Shown piece after piece: positions 8,674 to 16,433 of a stretch of DNA of 42,179 nucleotides. The position numbers and the translations under genes are program-made. The stretch spans positions 1 through 42,179 of the forward strand of contig JYOD01000134.1 in NCBI GenBank assembly GCA_000955785.1, in the 5' to 3' direction. The number at the start of each line of letters is the position of its first letter. Within the stretch, counting starts at the first letter, position 1. The notes beneath the pieces were generated by a model, which saw only the letters and a list, made by a program, of their open reading frames with translations, searched no databases and was not told where the DNA came from. Origin of the DNA: Burkholderiaceae bacterium 16 (GTDB lineage: Bacteria > Pseudomonadota > Gammaproteobacteria > Burkholderiales > Burkholderiaceae).

Positions 8674-8940
8674 TCATTCCTGGCGCATCCAGGTTTGCGA
8701 GCGGCCCAGCATCGGCACGCCGATATAGCCGCGCACGCTGAGTCGCTTGCCATCGTCGGTCAGGCGAACCGTGCTGTGATAGACCTTGCCGTTGTCGGGA
8801 TCGAGAATTTGGCCGCCGATATACTCGTCGGCCAGGATCAGTCCGACGGCGGCCGCTTGTTTCAAACGAAGTGTTGCCATGGCTTCAGCGGTTGAAGTTG
8901 CTTGGCCTGCGGGCGGCGGCTTGGCGATGAATGGTGACAT
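8674..8940 (-). CDS. Half-length DUF2147-like protein
   Basis: An 88-residue protein. Its C-terminal two-thirds (EYIGGQILDPDNGKVYHS, then LSVRGYIGVPMLGRSQTW) matches the hallmark C-terminal half of DUF2147 proteins, small secreted beta-rich proteins of about 130-150 residues. The N-terminal half and signal peptide of that family are missing: the first 20 residues (SPFIAKPPPAGQATSTAEA) look like filler, and upstream in-frame sequence reads as low-quality coding. ATG 8940 has a good AGGA Shine-Dalgarno 6 nt upstream, so the short form may be translated. It sits between two reductase genes in the same direction. It is either a real short derivative or a remnant. Confidence 0.6.
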   Translation of the reverse strand: MSPFIAKPPPAGQATSTAEAMATLRLKQAAAVGLILADEYIGGQILDPDNGKVYHSTVRLTDDGKRLSVRGYIGVPMLGRSQTWMRQE

Positions 8941-8986
8941 GCATATTCCTTTCTCACTGATTAGGTGGGGAGGTGTCGTGACATAT

Positions 8987-9973
8987 TCACGCGTTGACGT
9001 CAACGACTGTGCGGCCCTGGACTTTTCCCTCGAACAATCGCTCGATGACTTCGGGCACCTCGGCGAGGCCGACCACATGTGTCGTCCGCGCGAGCTTGCG
9101 CAGATCCAGATCTCGTGCAAGTCGTGACCAAGCCTCGATGCGCACCTGCTGCGGTGCATTGACCGAATCGATGCCGGCAAGCGTCACATTGCGCAGGATA
9201 AAGGGCAGTACTGAGGCGGGAAGATCCACGCCCTGAGCCAGGCCGCAAGCTGCGACCACGCCTCGATACCGAGTCTGCGCCAGCACGTTGGCCAGTGTGC
9301 GACTGCCGACCGAGTCGACCGCGCCAGCCCACCTTTCGCTGGCAATGGGTGCCCCCGGCTCCGCGAGCGTCCGCCGATCGATGATGTCCGCTGCCCCGAG
9401 GCCGCGCAGATAATCGCTTTCCTCGAGTCGGCCCGTGGACGCGACGACCCGGTATCCAAGACCTGACAGGATCGCGATCGCGATGGAGCCGACGCCACCA
9501 TTGGCACCCGTCACGAGAACGTCCCCATGCCGGGGCGTGAGGCCGCCATGTTCGAGCGCCAGCACGGACAGCATCGCCGTGTATCCCGCCGTCCCGATCG
9601 CCATCGCGTCCTTGGTGGAGATGGCGGCTGGAAGCTTGATCAGCCACTCGCCCTTCACGCGCGCCTTCTGCGCATAGCCGCCGTGATGGGTCTGGCTTAG
9701 GCTCCAGCCATTGGCGACAACCCGGTCGCCCACCGCGATGCCAGGGTACGAGGACGCCTCGACGGTGCCGGCGAAGTCGATCCCAGGGATCAGGGGGAAC
9801 TGGCGGATCACGTCGGCACGACCAGTGATCGCCAATGCGTCTTTGTAGTTCACGGTGGAATAGTCGACAGCGACCACGACATCTCCGGGCATGAGATCTT
9901 GTTCGCGCAGTGAGACCACGCTGGTTGAAATCTTGTCACCTGTCTTGCTTGCGAGCAGCGCTTGAAATGTCAT
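8987..9973 (-). CDS. acuI: AcuI/YhdH-family acrylyl-CoA reductase-like protein
   Basis: A 328-residue medium-chain reductase of the YhdH/AcuI subfamily, whose characterised members reduce acryloyl-CoA to propionyl-CoA with NADPH. Signatures: STVNYKDALAITG (39-51), IPGIDFAGTV, the long NGWSLSQTHHGGYAQ loop, IGTAGYTAMLSVLALE and the cofactor motif GANGGVGSIAIAILSGLGY with VVASTGR after it. No zinc ligands. In the family this enzyme removes toxic acryloyl-CoA; here it belongs to a set of three reductases under a TetR gene, so a role in detoxifying alpha,beta-unsaturated compounds is plausible. The symbol reflects family, not proven function. Confidence 0.88.
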   Translation of the reverse strand: MTFQALLASKTGDKISTSVVSLREQDLMPGDVVVAVDYSTVNYKDALAITGRADVIRQFPLIPGIDFAGTVEASSYPGIAVGDRVVANGWSLSQTHHGGYAQKARVKGEWLIKLPAAISTKDAMAIGTAGYTAMLSVLALEHGGLTPRHGDVLVTGANGGVGSIAIAILSGLGYRVVASTGRLEESDYLRGLGAADIIDRRTLAEPGAPIASERWAGAVDSVGSRTLANVLAQTRYRGVVAACGLAQGVDLPASVLPFILRNVTLAGIDSVNAPQQVRIEAWSRLARDLDLRKLARTTHVVGLAEVPEVIERLFEGKVQGRTVVDVNA

Positions 9974-10027
9974 CGTCTTCCTTCAAATTGAGATTTGTGA
10001 GAAACAGCGGGCGACGCGGCTTACCGC

Positions 10028-10840
10028 CTATGTTTCGAGGCGCAGGTCTTTTCGAACCCCCGCATCCAGCACGCTGGCGGGTGCAAACCTGCGCAGCAAA
10101 CGCATGCGGCTAGCGAGGCCGGGGGCGTAGTGAATCTTTGGATGCGTTGCCATGGCTGCCTTCAACACGACCTCGGCTACCACTTCAGGTCCGTCCGCGC
10201 CAACGAGAACTTCCTTCACCCGTCTCTCCACGCCCTCGCGAATCTCGCGATACACATCGAGCAGGGCGTCAGGTTTCATCAGGTTCGCATCGAAGGGCGT
10301 ATTGATGTAGGCAGGTTCGACCACCGAGACGCGAATACCCATCGTGCGCAGTTCATGGTCGAGCGATTCCGAATAGCCCGCGACTGCGTGCTTGGTGGCG
10401 GAATACAGCGCCATGTAGGGCATCGGCAGGAAACCAAGCACGGAGCCGATATTGATGATGCGCCCTTCCCTTTGGCGGCGCATATGTGGCACGACAGCCC
10501 GGGTCATCCGGACTATCCCAAAGAAGTTCGTATCGAATATCGACCGGGCCTGCTCCAGCGAGCTCTCTTCCGCACCCGCTGGAGCGACCCCGAACCCGGC
10601 GTTGTTGACGAGTAGATCAATACGGCCTTCGCGCTCCATCACCTTTTGGACGGCCGCATCGACGGATTCGTCCTTGGTTACATCAAGAGGCAACATCTCG
10701 AACGCTCGCTGACCGGTAGTGCCTATGCGCCTACTGGTACCGAACACCCTGTAGCCAGCCTTCGCGAGCCGCTCCGCGGTGGCGTAGCCGATACCTGAGG
10801 AGGCCCCCGTAACGAGGGCAATCTTGCCGCGTATGTTCAT
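10028..10840 (-). CDS. SDR family oxidoreductase
   Basis: A 270-residue classical SDR. Cofactor motif TGASSGIG near residues 14-21, the TSRR segment at the end of beta 2 (NADP preference likely), NNAGFG, catalytic Ser in NIGSVLGF and YSATK. The region after the active site (VVEPAYINTPFD) and the C-terminal length fit the retinol-dehydrogenase/17-beta-HSD-like group that acts on bulky alcohols or aldehydes. First gene after the candidate TetR operator; 54 nt separate it from acuI downstream, so the three reductases form one transcription unit. Confidence 0.9.
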   Translation of the reverse strand: MNIRGKIALVTGASSGIGYATAERLAKAGYRVFGTSRRIGTTGQRAFEMLPLDVTKDESVDAAVQKVMEREGRIDLLVNNAGFGVAPAGAEESSLEQARSIFDTNFFGIVRMTRAVVPHMRRQREGRIINIGSVLGFLPMPYMALYSATKHAVAGYSESLDHELRTMGIRVSVVEPAYINTPFDANLMKPDALLDVYREIREGVERRVKEVLVGADGPEVVAEVVLKAAMATHPKIHYAPGLASRMRLLRRFAPASVLDAGVRKDLRLET

Positions 10841-10942
10841 GAAATTTCTCCGTCAGTTTGTGCGATCTGAGAGCGCGTCGGCATGTACGGTGCGATGCCA
10901 TTCAACGTGACACCCGAGAGGTGAACCAAGGTCATTTCGTAT

Positions 10943-10955
10943 TATGATCATCATA
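10943..10955. promoter_or_regulatory. 13-bp perfect palindrome, candidate TetR operator
   Basis: TATGATCATCATA is a perfect inverted repeat (TATGAT, central C, ATCATA) in the 153-nt gap between the TetR gene and the SDR gene, upstream of the SDR on the minus strand. A matching half-site TATGATGG (minus strand) lies at the TetR gene's own start region near 11593-11600. TetR proteins bind short palindromes near their own and their target promoters. The link to this TetR protein is inferred from position. Confidence 0.5.
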
Positions 10956-10993
10956 TGTAAAGGCGAGCGAGAAGGCGGCATGAATCCGGGGGG

Positions 10994-11578
10994 TTAGATA
11001 CCAGGGGGGACCAGGTGCTTCAGCGCAGCCTCGCGCAGGCGGTCCGACAGAGCTGGCTCGTCGACTGCACGAGCCAGCAGCAAAGCACCAACCATGGTGG
11101 CGATGGTCACTAGTGCTTGTTCATGAGCACCGGGCTGTCCCCAGTCAGGCGACTGGCGGGCGAGCAGATCAATCATTGCCTTGGTGTGTTGGGTCACCGC
11201 CCGGCGTACTTCGGGCGCCTGTCGCGGTGTTTCTGAGCCCAGCGCGGCCAAGGGGCATCCAAGCTCCACCTGCTCAACGTGGTCCTTTGAGAGATAGGCG
11301 CAAAGCACAGCCTCCAAGGCTTTCCCGGGTGGGACGCCGGCAACAACATCTGCCGCTACCGCAGCGGACTCCGCGCACGCCCGATCCGCGGCTTCTGCCA
11401 GCATGGCTTCGCGTGAGGGGAAATGTGCATAGAAAGCTCCGTGCGTCAGACCGGCCTCTTTCATGATGTCGGCGACGCCAGTGCCGTCATAACCACTTCG
11501 CCGGATTGCCCGGGCAGCCGCGGCCACAATGCGTTCGTGCGACGCTTCTTTGGCCGCGTACCTAGCGTTGGCTTTCAT
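10994..11578 (-). CDS. TetR/AcrR-family transcriptional regulator
   Basis: A 194-residue TetR-type repressor. The N-terminal helix-turn-helix is ERIVAAAARAIRRSGYDG followed by TGVADIMKEAGLTHGAFYAHF, with the typical FYAHFPSREAML recognition end. The C-terminal ligand domain resembles the group with LGCPLAALGSE and a CAYLSKDHVE segment. The start is uncertain: 11578 gives the usual N-terminal length but has no clear Shine-Dalgarno; in-frame ATGs at 11587, 11596 and 11599 are alternatives. It precedes the SDR-acuI-MDR genes on the same strand and probably represses them; reactive carbonyls or quinones would be logical inducers (inference). Confidence 0.9.
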   Translation of the reverse strand: MKANARYAAKEASHERIVAAAARAIRRSGYDGTGVADIMKEAGLTHGAFYAHFPSREAMLAEAADRACAESAAVAADVVAGVPPGKALEAVLCAYLSKDHVEQVELGCPLAALGSETPRQAPEVRRAVTQHTKAMIDLLARQSPDWGQPGAHEQALVTIATMVGALLLARAVDEPALSDRLREAALKHLVPPGI

Positions 11579-11716
11579 ATTTCGCATGACAGCCATCATA
11601 CTAAATTTTCGCCCTGCGCGTACTGCGATTTTCCTCGTGCCGAACAACTGCCGCACCCCTGTCTTGCAAGTGCGGGGACGTCCGAGTTCCTGACAACACC
11701 CCCCTAGAGACTTCGC

Positions 11717-12772
11717 TTATTTCGACACAGGCGCATGTGCAATCCCACTGGCCTGCCCGAACGCCGCCTTGGCGCACGACTCACCCAAAACCAAGTCAAG
11801 CGGCACACTCACGATACGTGGTTGTCTCACCCCCTCCCCGGCCAACCGGTCGAGCATCAGATGGGCGGCTGCCTCCGCGGCGCGCTCGATGTCAAAGCGT
11901 AAAGTGGTTAGCGGGGGATACATCAACTCAAGCGTCTCAGGCGTACCGATGCCGATCACCGAAAGGTCTCTGGGAATATCCAGCCCCGCCTTGCGCGCAA
12001 CATAAATGGCTCCGGAGAGCAGGCGTGTTCCTAGTCCTATGATTGCAGTAGGGGGCGCGGAAAGAGCGAGCATGGTCGCCATTTGGGTGCGTGACGAATC
12101 GATCGCCGAGCGTGACATACAAACTAATGCGGGGTCGAACACCAAACCCGCCTCCGCAAGCCCATCCCGGTAGCCGAGCAGCTTTTCGCGCCCTGGACGA
12201 ATGTGCTCGCCAGGCCCGAAAAGCGCGATGCGGCGGTGACCCAATGAAATCAGATACGCCATCGCCTGCTTCACACCGCTACGATGGTCCAAATAGACCG
12301 CATCCATTGGTAGAGGCGTTTCCCGATCCAGAATCACCACCGGCAGGCTGCAGCCGCTGAACAAGCTGTTGGCGGGGTCCGCGCTCTCCAGGCTCGGCGC
12401 GGCAATGATGCCCTCCAGCCGGCGGCTCTCGAACAGCGCAACCAGTTCGCGGTCTCGCTGTGGCTGGTCCAACGTATTGCCGACCAGCATGGAGTACCCG
12501 GCGGCCTGCATATGCTTCTCGACTTCGCTGAAATGCGCCGCAAGCAGCGGGTTGCCGATATTCGAAACCAGATAGCCGACCGTCTTGCTGCGCCCGGTGC
12601 GCAGATGGCGGGCGGCAAAGCTGGGCTCATAGTTCAGTGCCTCCACGGCCGCGTGCACCCGGGCTCGCAGCGCCTGGCTGGCATAGCCGGTGCCGTTCAG
12701 CACACGCGACACGCTGCCGATGGAAACCCCCGCCGCCTCAGCCACATCCCTGACGGAAATCCTTTGCGTCAT
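11717..12772 (-). CDS. LacI-family transcriptional regulator
   Basis: A 351-residue LacI/GalR-type regulator. It starts with the canonical helix-turn-helix ISVRDVAEAAGVSIGSVSRV and hinge helix (LNYEPSFAARHLRTGRS), followed by a periplasmic-binding-protein-like effector domain (VGYLVSNIGNPLLAAHF; GIIAAPSLES; VILDRETP; GHRRIALFGP). ATG 12772 was chosen because MTQRISVRDVAEAAG is the normal family start and GGGAAG precedes it; an upstream in-frame ATG at 12835 would add 21 unlikely residues and cross operator 1. It is divergent from the SDR-Bug-ligase unit at 12895 and very likely controls it through the two operators between them. Confidence 0.93.
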   Translation of the reverse strand: MTQRISVRDVAEAAGVSIGSVSRVLNGTGYASQALRARVHAAVEALNYEPSFAARHLRTGRSKTVGYLVSNIGNPLLAAHFSEVEKHMQAAGYSMLVGNTLDQPQRDRELVALFESRRLEGIIAAPSLESADPANSLFSGCSLPVVILDRETPLPMDAVYLDHRSGVKQAMAYLISLGHRRIALFGPGEHIRPGREKLLGYRDGLAEAGLVFDPALVCMSRSAIDSSRTQMATMLALSAPPTAIIGLGTRLLSGAIYVARKAGLDIPRDLSVIGIGTPETLELMYPPLTTLRFDIERAAEAAAHLMLDRLAGEGVRQPRIVSVPLDLVLGESCAKAAFGQASGIAHAPVSK

Positions 12773-12784
12773 GGTCTTCCCTAA

Positions 12785-12797
12785 TGAAAACGTTCCA
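12785..12797. promoter_or_regulatory. Candidate LacI-type operator 1
   Basis: TGAAAACGTTCCA matches the LacI/GalR-family operator pattern: two A/T-rich half-sites around a central CG. It lies 13 nt upstream of the LacI-type start codon, where binding would give autoregulation. Its centre (12791-12792) is 55 bp from that of operator 2. Confidence 0.55.
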
Positions 12798-12839
12798 CAG
12801 TTGGACGCCAAATTTGTTGCCTGATAAGTTAGCACAAAC

Positions 12840-12853
12840 AGAAATCGTTTTCA
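12840..12853. promoter_or_regulatory. Candidate LacI-type operator 2
   Basis: AGAAATCGTTTTCA contains GAAATCGTTTTC, a near-perfect inverted repeat around a central CG, the classic LacI/GalR operator pattern. It lies about 42 nt upstream of the first SDR of the divergent operon. The spacing to operator 1 (55 bp, about five helical turns) would allow two dimers on the same DNA face. Confidence 0.6.
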
Positions 12854-12894
12854 CATTTCCCCCAACATCAACTTAAACAGCGCCAAATTATCCA

Positions 12895-13743
12895 ATGCAA
12901 CCAGACCGTCCTTCGCGCCCCGCTGCCGCGCCCCCCGGCGCCGACCTTGCGGACGAGACCACGTGTGGATCGCTGGGCGGCCGACGCATCCTCGTCGTCG
13001 GTGGCGGACAGGTCCCTTCGGCCCATGCCGGGAATCCGGTCAACAACGGACGCGCCATCTGCATGACCCTGTCCCGCGCTGGCGCCAGCATCGCCTGCGC
13101 GGACAAGAGCACCGAGGCAGCGGAACTCACCGTACGCAGTGTGCGGGACGGCGGCGCGGTGGCCATCCCGGCCGACGTGGCCAGCGCCGCCGGCATCAAA
13201 GGCATGGTGCAGGCCGCACGGACGGCGCTGGGAGGCCTCGACGGACTCGTACTAAACGTCGGCATTAGCCGCCGCGAGCTCCTGGAGGAACTGACGGCAG
13301 ACAGCTGGGATGAGGTGATGGCGGTCAACCTGCGCGCGCACATGCTGACCGTGCAGCAAGCCCTGCCGCTTATGTCCATGCACGGCGCCATCGTTTTCGT
13401 GTCTTCAGTGGCGGCCAGGCTGCCCGCGGGTATGAATCCGGCATACGAAGCCTCGAAGGCAGCGCTCGGTGCCCTGTGCCGCGCGACCGCGCTGGCAGGG
13501 CAGCCCAACCACATACGCGCCAACGTGGTCATGCTCGGCCTGATCGATACGCCAATGGGCCGCGCGGCCTCCGCGGCGCGGCCTGGACGTACCGCCGCCT
13601 TGCCGTTCGGGCGGCAAGGCACGCCCTGGGAGGTCGCGCATGCGGTGCGCTTTCTAATATCGGCGCAAGCCTCCTATATCAACGCAGTGGAACTTCCCGT
13701 GGACGGTGGCCTAAGCGCAGGCATCGCGTCCGCGCCGTCCTGA
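12895..13743 (+). CDS. SDR oxidoreductase with extended cofactor loop (copy 1)
   Basis: A 282-residue SDR with an unusual cofactor loop: after LGGRRILVV, the span from the first to the last motif glycine (GGGQVPSAHAGNPVNNG, then RAI) is 17 residues instead of the usual 7 of GxxxGxG. Catalytic elements are intact: NVGIS in place of NNAG, VSSVAAR, and YEASK. The C-terminal segment PFGRQGTPWEVAHAVRFL is nearly shared with the SDR at 18532, making them paralogues. It is the first gene of the operon controlled from the LacI-type divergent promoter. A proline-rich N-terminal tail of about 25 residues precedes the Rossmann fold. Substrate unknown. Confidence 0.87.
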   Translation: MQPDRPSRPAAAPPGADLADETTCGSLGGRRILVVGGGQVPSAHAGNPVNNGRAICMTLSRAGASIACADKSTEAAELTVRSVRDGGAVAIPADVASAAGIKGMVQAARTALGGLDGLVLNVGISRRELLEELTADSWDEVMAVNLRAHMLTVQQALPLMSMHGAIVFVSSVAARLPAGMNPAYEASKAALGALCRATALAGQPNHIRANVVMLGLIDTPMGRAASAARPGRTAALPFGRQGTPWEVAHAVRFLISAQASYINAVELPVDGGLSAGIASAPS

Positions 13744-13828
13744 ATCCCGCCAGGCGGAGAGCAGTAAGCCTGGCGCGGCTCCGTCCGGAGCATGCCGCTG
13801 GCAATGACAACGACAACGGAGACCTCCC

Positions 13829-14836
13829 ATGCTTCACAGACTGATCTGTGCGGTCGCGGCCGCGCTCGCCCTGCACACCGCGGGGCCGGTACTGGCCGAA
13901 ACCTATCCCTCACGGCCAATCCGATTGGTGGTGCCGTTCCCGCCCGGAGGCACCGCGGACATTTTCGGACGGCTGCTCAGCCAGCAGCTCACGCAAAGCC
14001 TCGGGCAGCCTGTGCTGGTGGAGAACCGCGCCGGTGCGGGCGGAAACATCGGCGCGGCCGCCGTCGCCAATGCACCGGCGGACGGCTACACCTTGCTGCT
14101 GGGCACGATCGGCACCCACGGCATCAACCCGACGCTATACGCCAACCCTCCCTACGACCCGAAGATGGACTTCCAGCCTGTGGCCCTGGTCTCTTCCGGC
14201 GCAAATGTGCTGGTCGTCAACCCCGCGTTGCCGGTGCGCAATGTGAAGGAGCTGATCGCGATGGCCAAGCGCAACCCGGGCCAGTTGATGATGGGCTCGT
14301 CCGGCAATGGCAGCAGCATCCATATGTCCGGCGAACTCTTTGAGTATATGACCGGCACGCAACTGACGCACGTGCCCTACCGCGGTGGCTCGCCCGCACA
14401 GACCGACCTGATGGGCGGGCGGGTGCAGTTGATGTTCGACAACCTGCCCACGTCGCTGCCATTGATCGCCAAGGGCCTGGTACGCCCGCTCGCCGTGACC
14501 TCGGCGCATCGCTCGTCCGCGCTCCCGGATGTGCCGACTGTTGCCGAAGCCGGCGTGCCGGGCTACTTCGTCAGCAACTGGAGCGGCATCTTCGCGCCGG
14601 CAAATACGCCCCCCGACATTGTGAACCGGCTCAATGCCGCTGTTGGCCAGGCTGTGACAAGCGCGGCGCTGCGCAAGCGTTACGCCGAAATGGGCGCCGA
14701 CGCCGGCACCGACCTCGGAACCAACAGGAACGCAGGCAGCCGGCCGATGAGCGCGGCGGAATTTACCAGATTCGTCGATGAGGAGATGAGCAAATGGGCA
14801 AGGATCGTAAAGGTATCGGGAGCACGGGCGGAATGA
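13829..14836 (+). CDS. Bug/TctC-family periplasmic substrate-binding protein
   Basis: A 335-residue solute receptor. Signal peptide MLHRLICAVAAALALHTAGP with cleavage near VLA-ET, then the family signature YPSRPIRLVVPFPPGGTADI, GNIGAAAVANAPADGYTLL, and HVPYRGGSPAQTDL. RBS GGAG is 7 nt upstream of the ATG. It is the second gene of the LacI-controlled unit. The C-terminal 40 residues (TDLGTNRNAGSRPMSAAEF) are slightly longer than in relatives. No cognate TctA/TctB is present in the window. Confidence 0.92.
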   Translation: MLHRLICAVAAALALHTAGPVLAETYPSRPIRLVVPFPPGGTADIFGRLLSQQLTQSLGQPVLVENRAGAGGNIGAAAVANAPADGYTLLLGTIGTHGINPTLYANPPYDPKMDFQPVALVSSGANVLVVNPALPVRNVKELIAMAKRNPGQLMMGSSGNGSSIHMSGELFEYMTGTQLTHVPYRGGSPAQTDLMGGRVQLMFDNLPTSLPLIAKGLVRPLAVTSAHRSSALPDVPTVAEAGVPGYFVSNWSGIFAPANTPPDIVNRLNAAVGQAVTSAALRKRYAEMGADAGTDLGTNRNAGSRPMSAAEFTRFVDEEMSKWARIVKVSGARAE

Positions 14837-14855
14837 AAGGAATGAAAGGAATGAA
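14830..14855 (+). repeat. 9-bp tandem repeat at a gene junction
   Basis: GGAATGAAA occurs twice in perfect tandem followed by a third copy with one change (GGAATGAAC). The repeat includes the stop codon of the Bug gene and lies about 20 nt before the start of the acyl-CoA ligase gene. Each copy carries a GGA plus an ATG, so it repeats ribosome-binding-like sequence at the intergenic junction. Confidence 0.8.
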
Positions 14856-14876
14856 CGAGACGCAACGGATGAAAGC

Positions 14877-16433
14877 ATGCAACCAATCGACTATCTGCTG
14901 AGGACCGCGAACGCCACGCCGGCGCGCATCGCATTGCAGGCCGCCGGAGAATCGCTGACCTACGGCGAACTGACGCAGAAGGTGCTGGCGCTCGCAGCGG
15001 CCTTCCAGGCGCTGGACCCCACGTCCGGATCGCGCGTAGGCATCTGCGCAGGCAATAGCGTGCAGCATGTGTTGGCGCTGCTGGCTACGCTGGCCGCGGG
15101 CAAGTGCTGGGTGCCACTGAATCCGCGCGCCTCGGCCCACGAACGGGCCCGCATCGTCGACTTCACCGAGCCGTCCATCCTGGTGATGGAAGACAGCGGC
15201 CACGGCCAATCTGGCACGATCACGCCTGGCGCCCGCGTGATCGCCTGCGGGCCGCAGGCATCCGGCCCGGACAGCATTGCAGCGCTACTCGCTACCTGGC
15301 GCGGCCGCGTCCCGCTACGCGTGCAGCGCGAACTTGGCGAAACGCAGGCCATCAAGTTCACCGGCGGCACTACCGGTGCGCCCAAGGGGGTCATGCAGTC
15401 GCTGCGGTCCTGGAACACCACGGTGGTTTCCATCCTCACCGCAATGCAGCTGCGCGAGGACGAGCGCTATCTCGCCGTGGCCTCCATCACCCACGGCACA
15501 TCCACTTTCCTGCTGCCCGTGTTCGCGCGTGGCGGCACCCTCGTGCTGGCGGATTCGACCAGGCCGCGCGCCCTGCTCGATCAGTTGGAGCGCGAGCGCA
15601 TCACTGCGGTGTTCATGCCGCCCACGCTGATCTACGATTTGCTGGACGAGCCCGGCGTGCGCGAACGGGACTGGTCCGCGCTGCGGCACCTGATCTATTC
15701 GGCAGCGCCGATGCGCGCAGACCGGATTGCCCAGGCCATCGATGTCTTCGGCACTCTGGAGACCTCGTTCGGGCAAACCGAGGCTCCCGGCATCATTGCC
15801 TTCCTGCCCGCCGGGGAAATGCGCGATCCCGCCCGTCACGGCAGCGTCGGCCGTGCCACCTGCCTGACCGAACTCGCCATCATGGGGCGCGATGGCAAGT
15901 TGCTGCCGGCTGGCGAAGCCGGCGAGATCGTGGTGCGCGGCGACCTCGTCATGTCCGGCTACTGGCGCCAGCCCGGCAAGACCGCCGAGGCACTGGCCGA
16001 TGGCTGGCTGCATACGGGCGACGGCGGCTACCTGGACGCGCAAGGCTACCTATACCTGAAAGACCGGCTGCGCGACATCATTATCACGGGTGGCTTCAAC
16101 GTGTACCCCAGCGACGTGGAGAACGCGCTCGGCGCCCATCCCGCGGTGTGCCGCTGCGCCGTGCTCGGCATGGACGACCCGCGCTGGGGAGAGGCCGTGC
16201 ACGCGGCCGTGCAACTGCGTGCCGGCGCCACCGCCAACGCTGCCGAGCTACAGGCGTTCGTCAAGGAGCGCCTGGGTTCGGTACAGGCACCAAAGCGCAT
16301 TCATTTTGTGGAAACCCTTCCGCTCACTGCCAACGGCAAGGTCTCGAGGCTCGAGGTCAAGACCCGCCTCGCCGCCAGTGCAAGCAACTACGCCAGCAAC
16401 AACCCTCAAGGCAAGGAGCCTCTTTCATCATGA
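14877..16433 (+). CDS. AMP-forming acyl-CoA ligase (ANL superfamily)
   Basis: A 518-residue acyl-adenylate/acyl-CoA ligase. P-loop TGGTTGAPKG at 162-171, SFGQTEAPG (A5), WLHTGDGGYLDAQGYLYL (A7), LRDIIITGGFNVYPSDVE (A8), and invariant catalytic Lys488 in LTANGKVSRLEVK. It joins a carboxylate to CoA using ATP (AMP + PPi). Its stop overlaps the next SDR start in ATGA (16430-16433). With a citryl-CoA-lyase-like gene two positions downstream, the acyl-CoA it forms may be the one that is cleaved, analogous to the two-enzyme citryl-CoA synthetase plus lyase arrangement (inference). Substrate class not readable. Confidence 0.92.
   Translation: MQPIDYLLRTANATPARIALQAAGESLTYGELTQKVLALAAAFQALDPTSGSRVGICAGNSVQHVLALLATLAAGKCWVPLNPRASAHERARIVDFTEPSILVMEDSGHGQSGTITPGARVIACGPQASGPDSIAALLATWRGRVPLRVQRELGETQAIKFTGGTTGAPKGVMQSLRSWNTTVVSILTAMQLREDERYLAVASITHGTSTFLLPVFARGGTLVLADSTRPRALLDQLERERITAVFMPPTLIYDLLDEPGVRERDWSALRHLIYSAAPMRADRIAQAIDVFGTLETSFGQTEAPGIIAFLPAGEMRDPARHGSVGRATCLTELAIMGRDGKLLPAGEAGEIVVRGDLVMSGYWRQPGKTAEALADGWLHTGDGGYLDAQGYLYLKDRLRDIIITGGFNVYPSDVENALGAHPAVCRCAVLGMDDPRWGEAVHAAVQLRAGATANAAELQAFVKERLGSVQAPKRIHFVETLPLTANGKVSRLEVKTRLAASASNYASNNPQGKEPLSS

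Noticed and set aside
15104..16429. Upstream extension of the SDR frame into the acyl-CoA ligase gene
   Set aside because: The extension is Arg-rich out-of-frame reading of the ligase; the true SDR start is the ATG at 16430 that overlaps the ligase stop.
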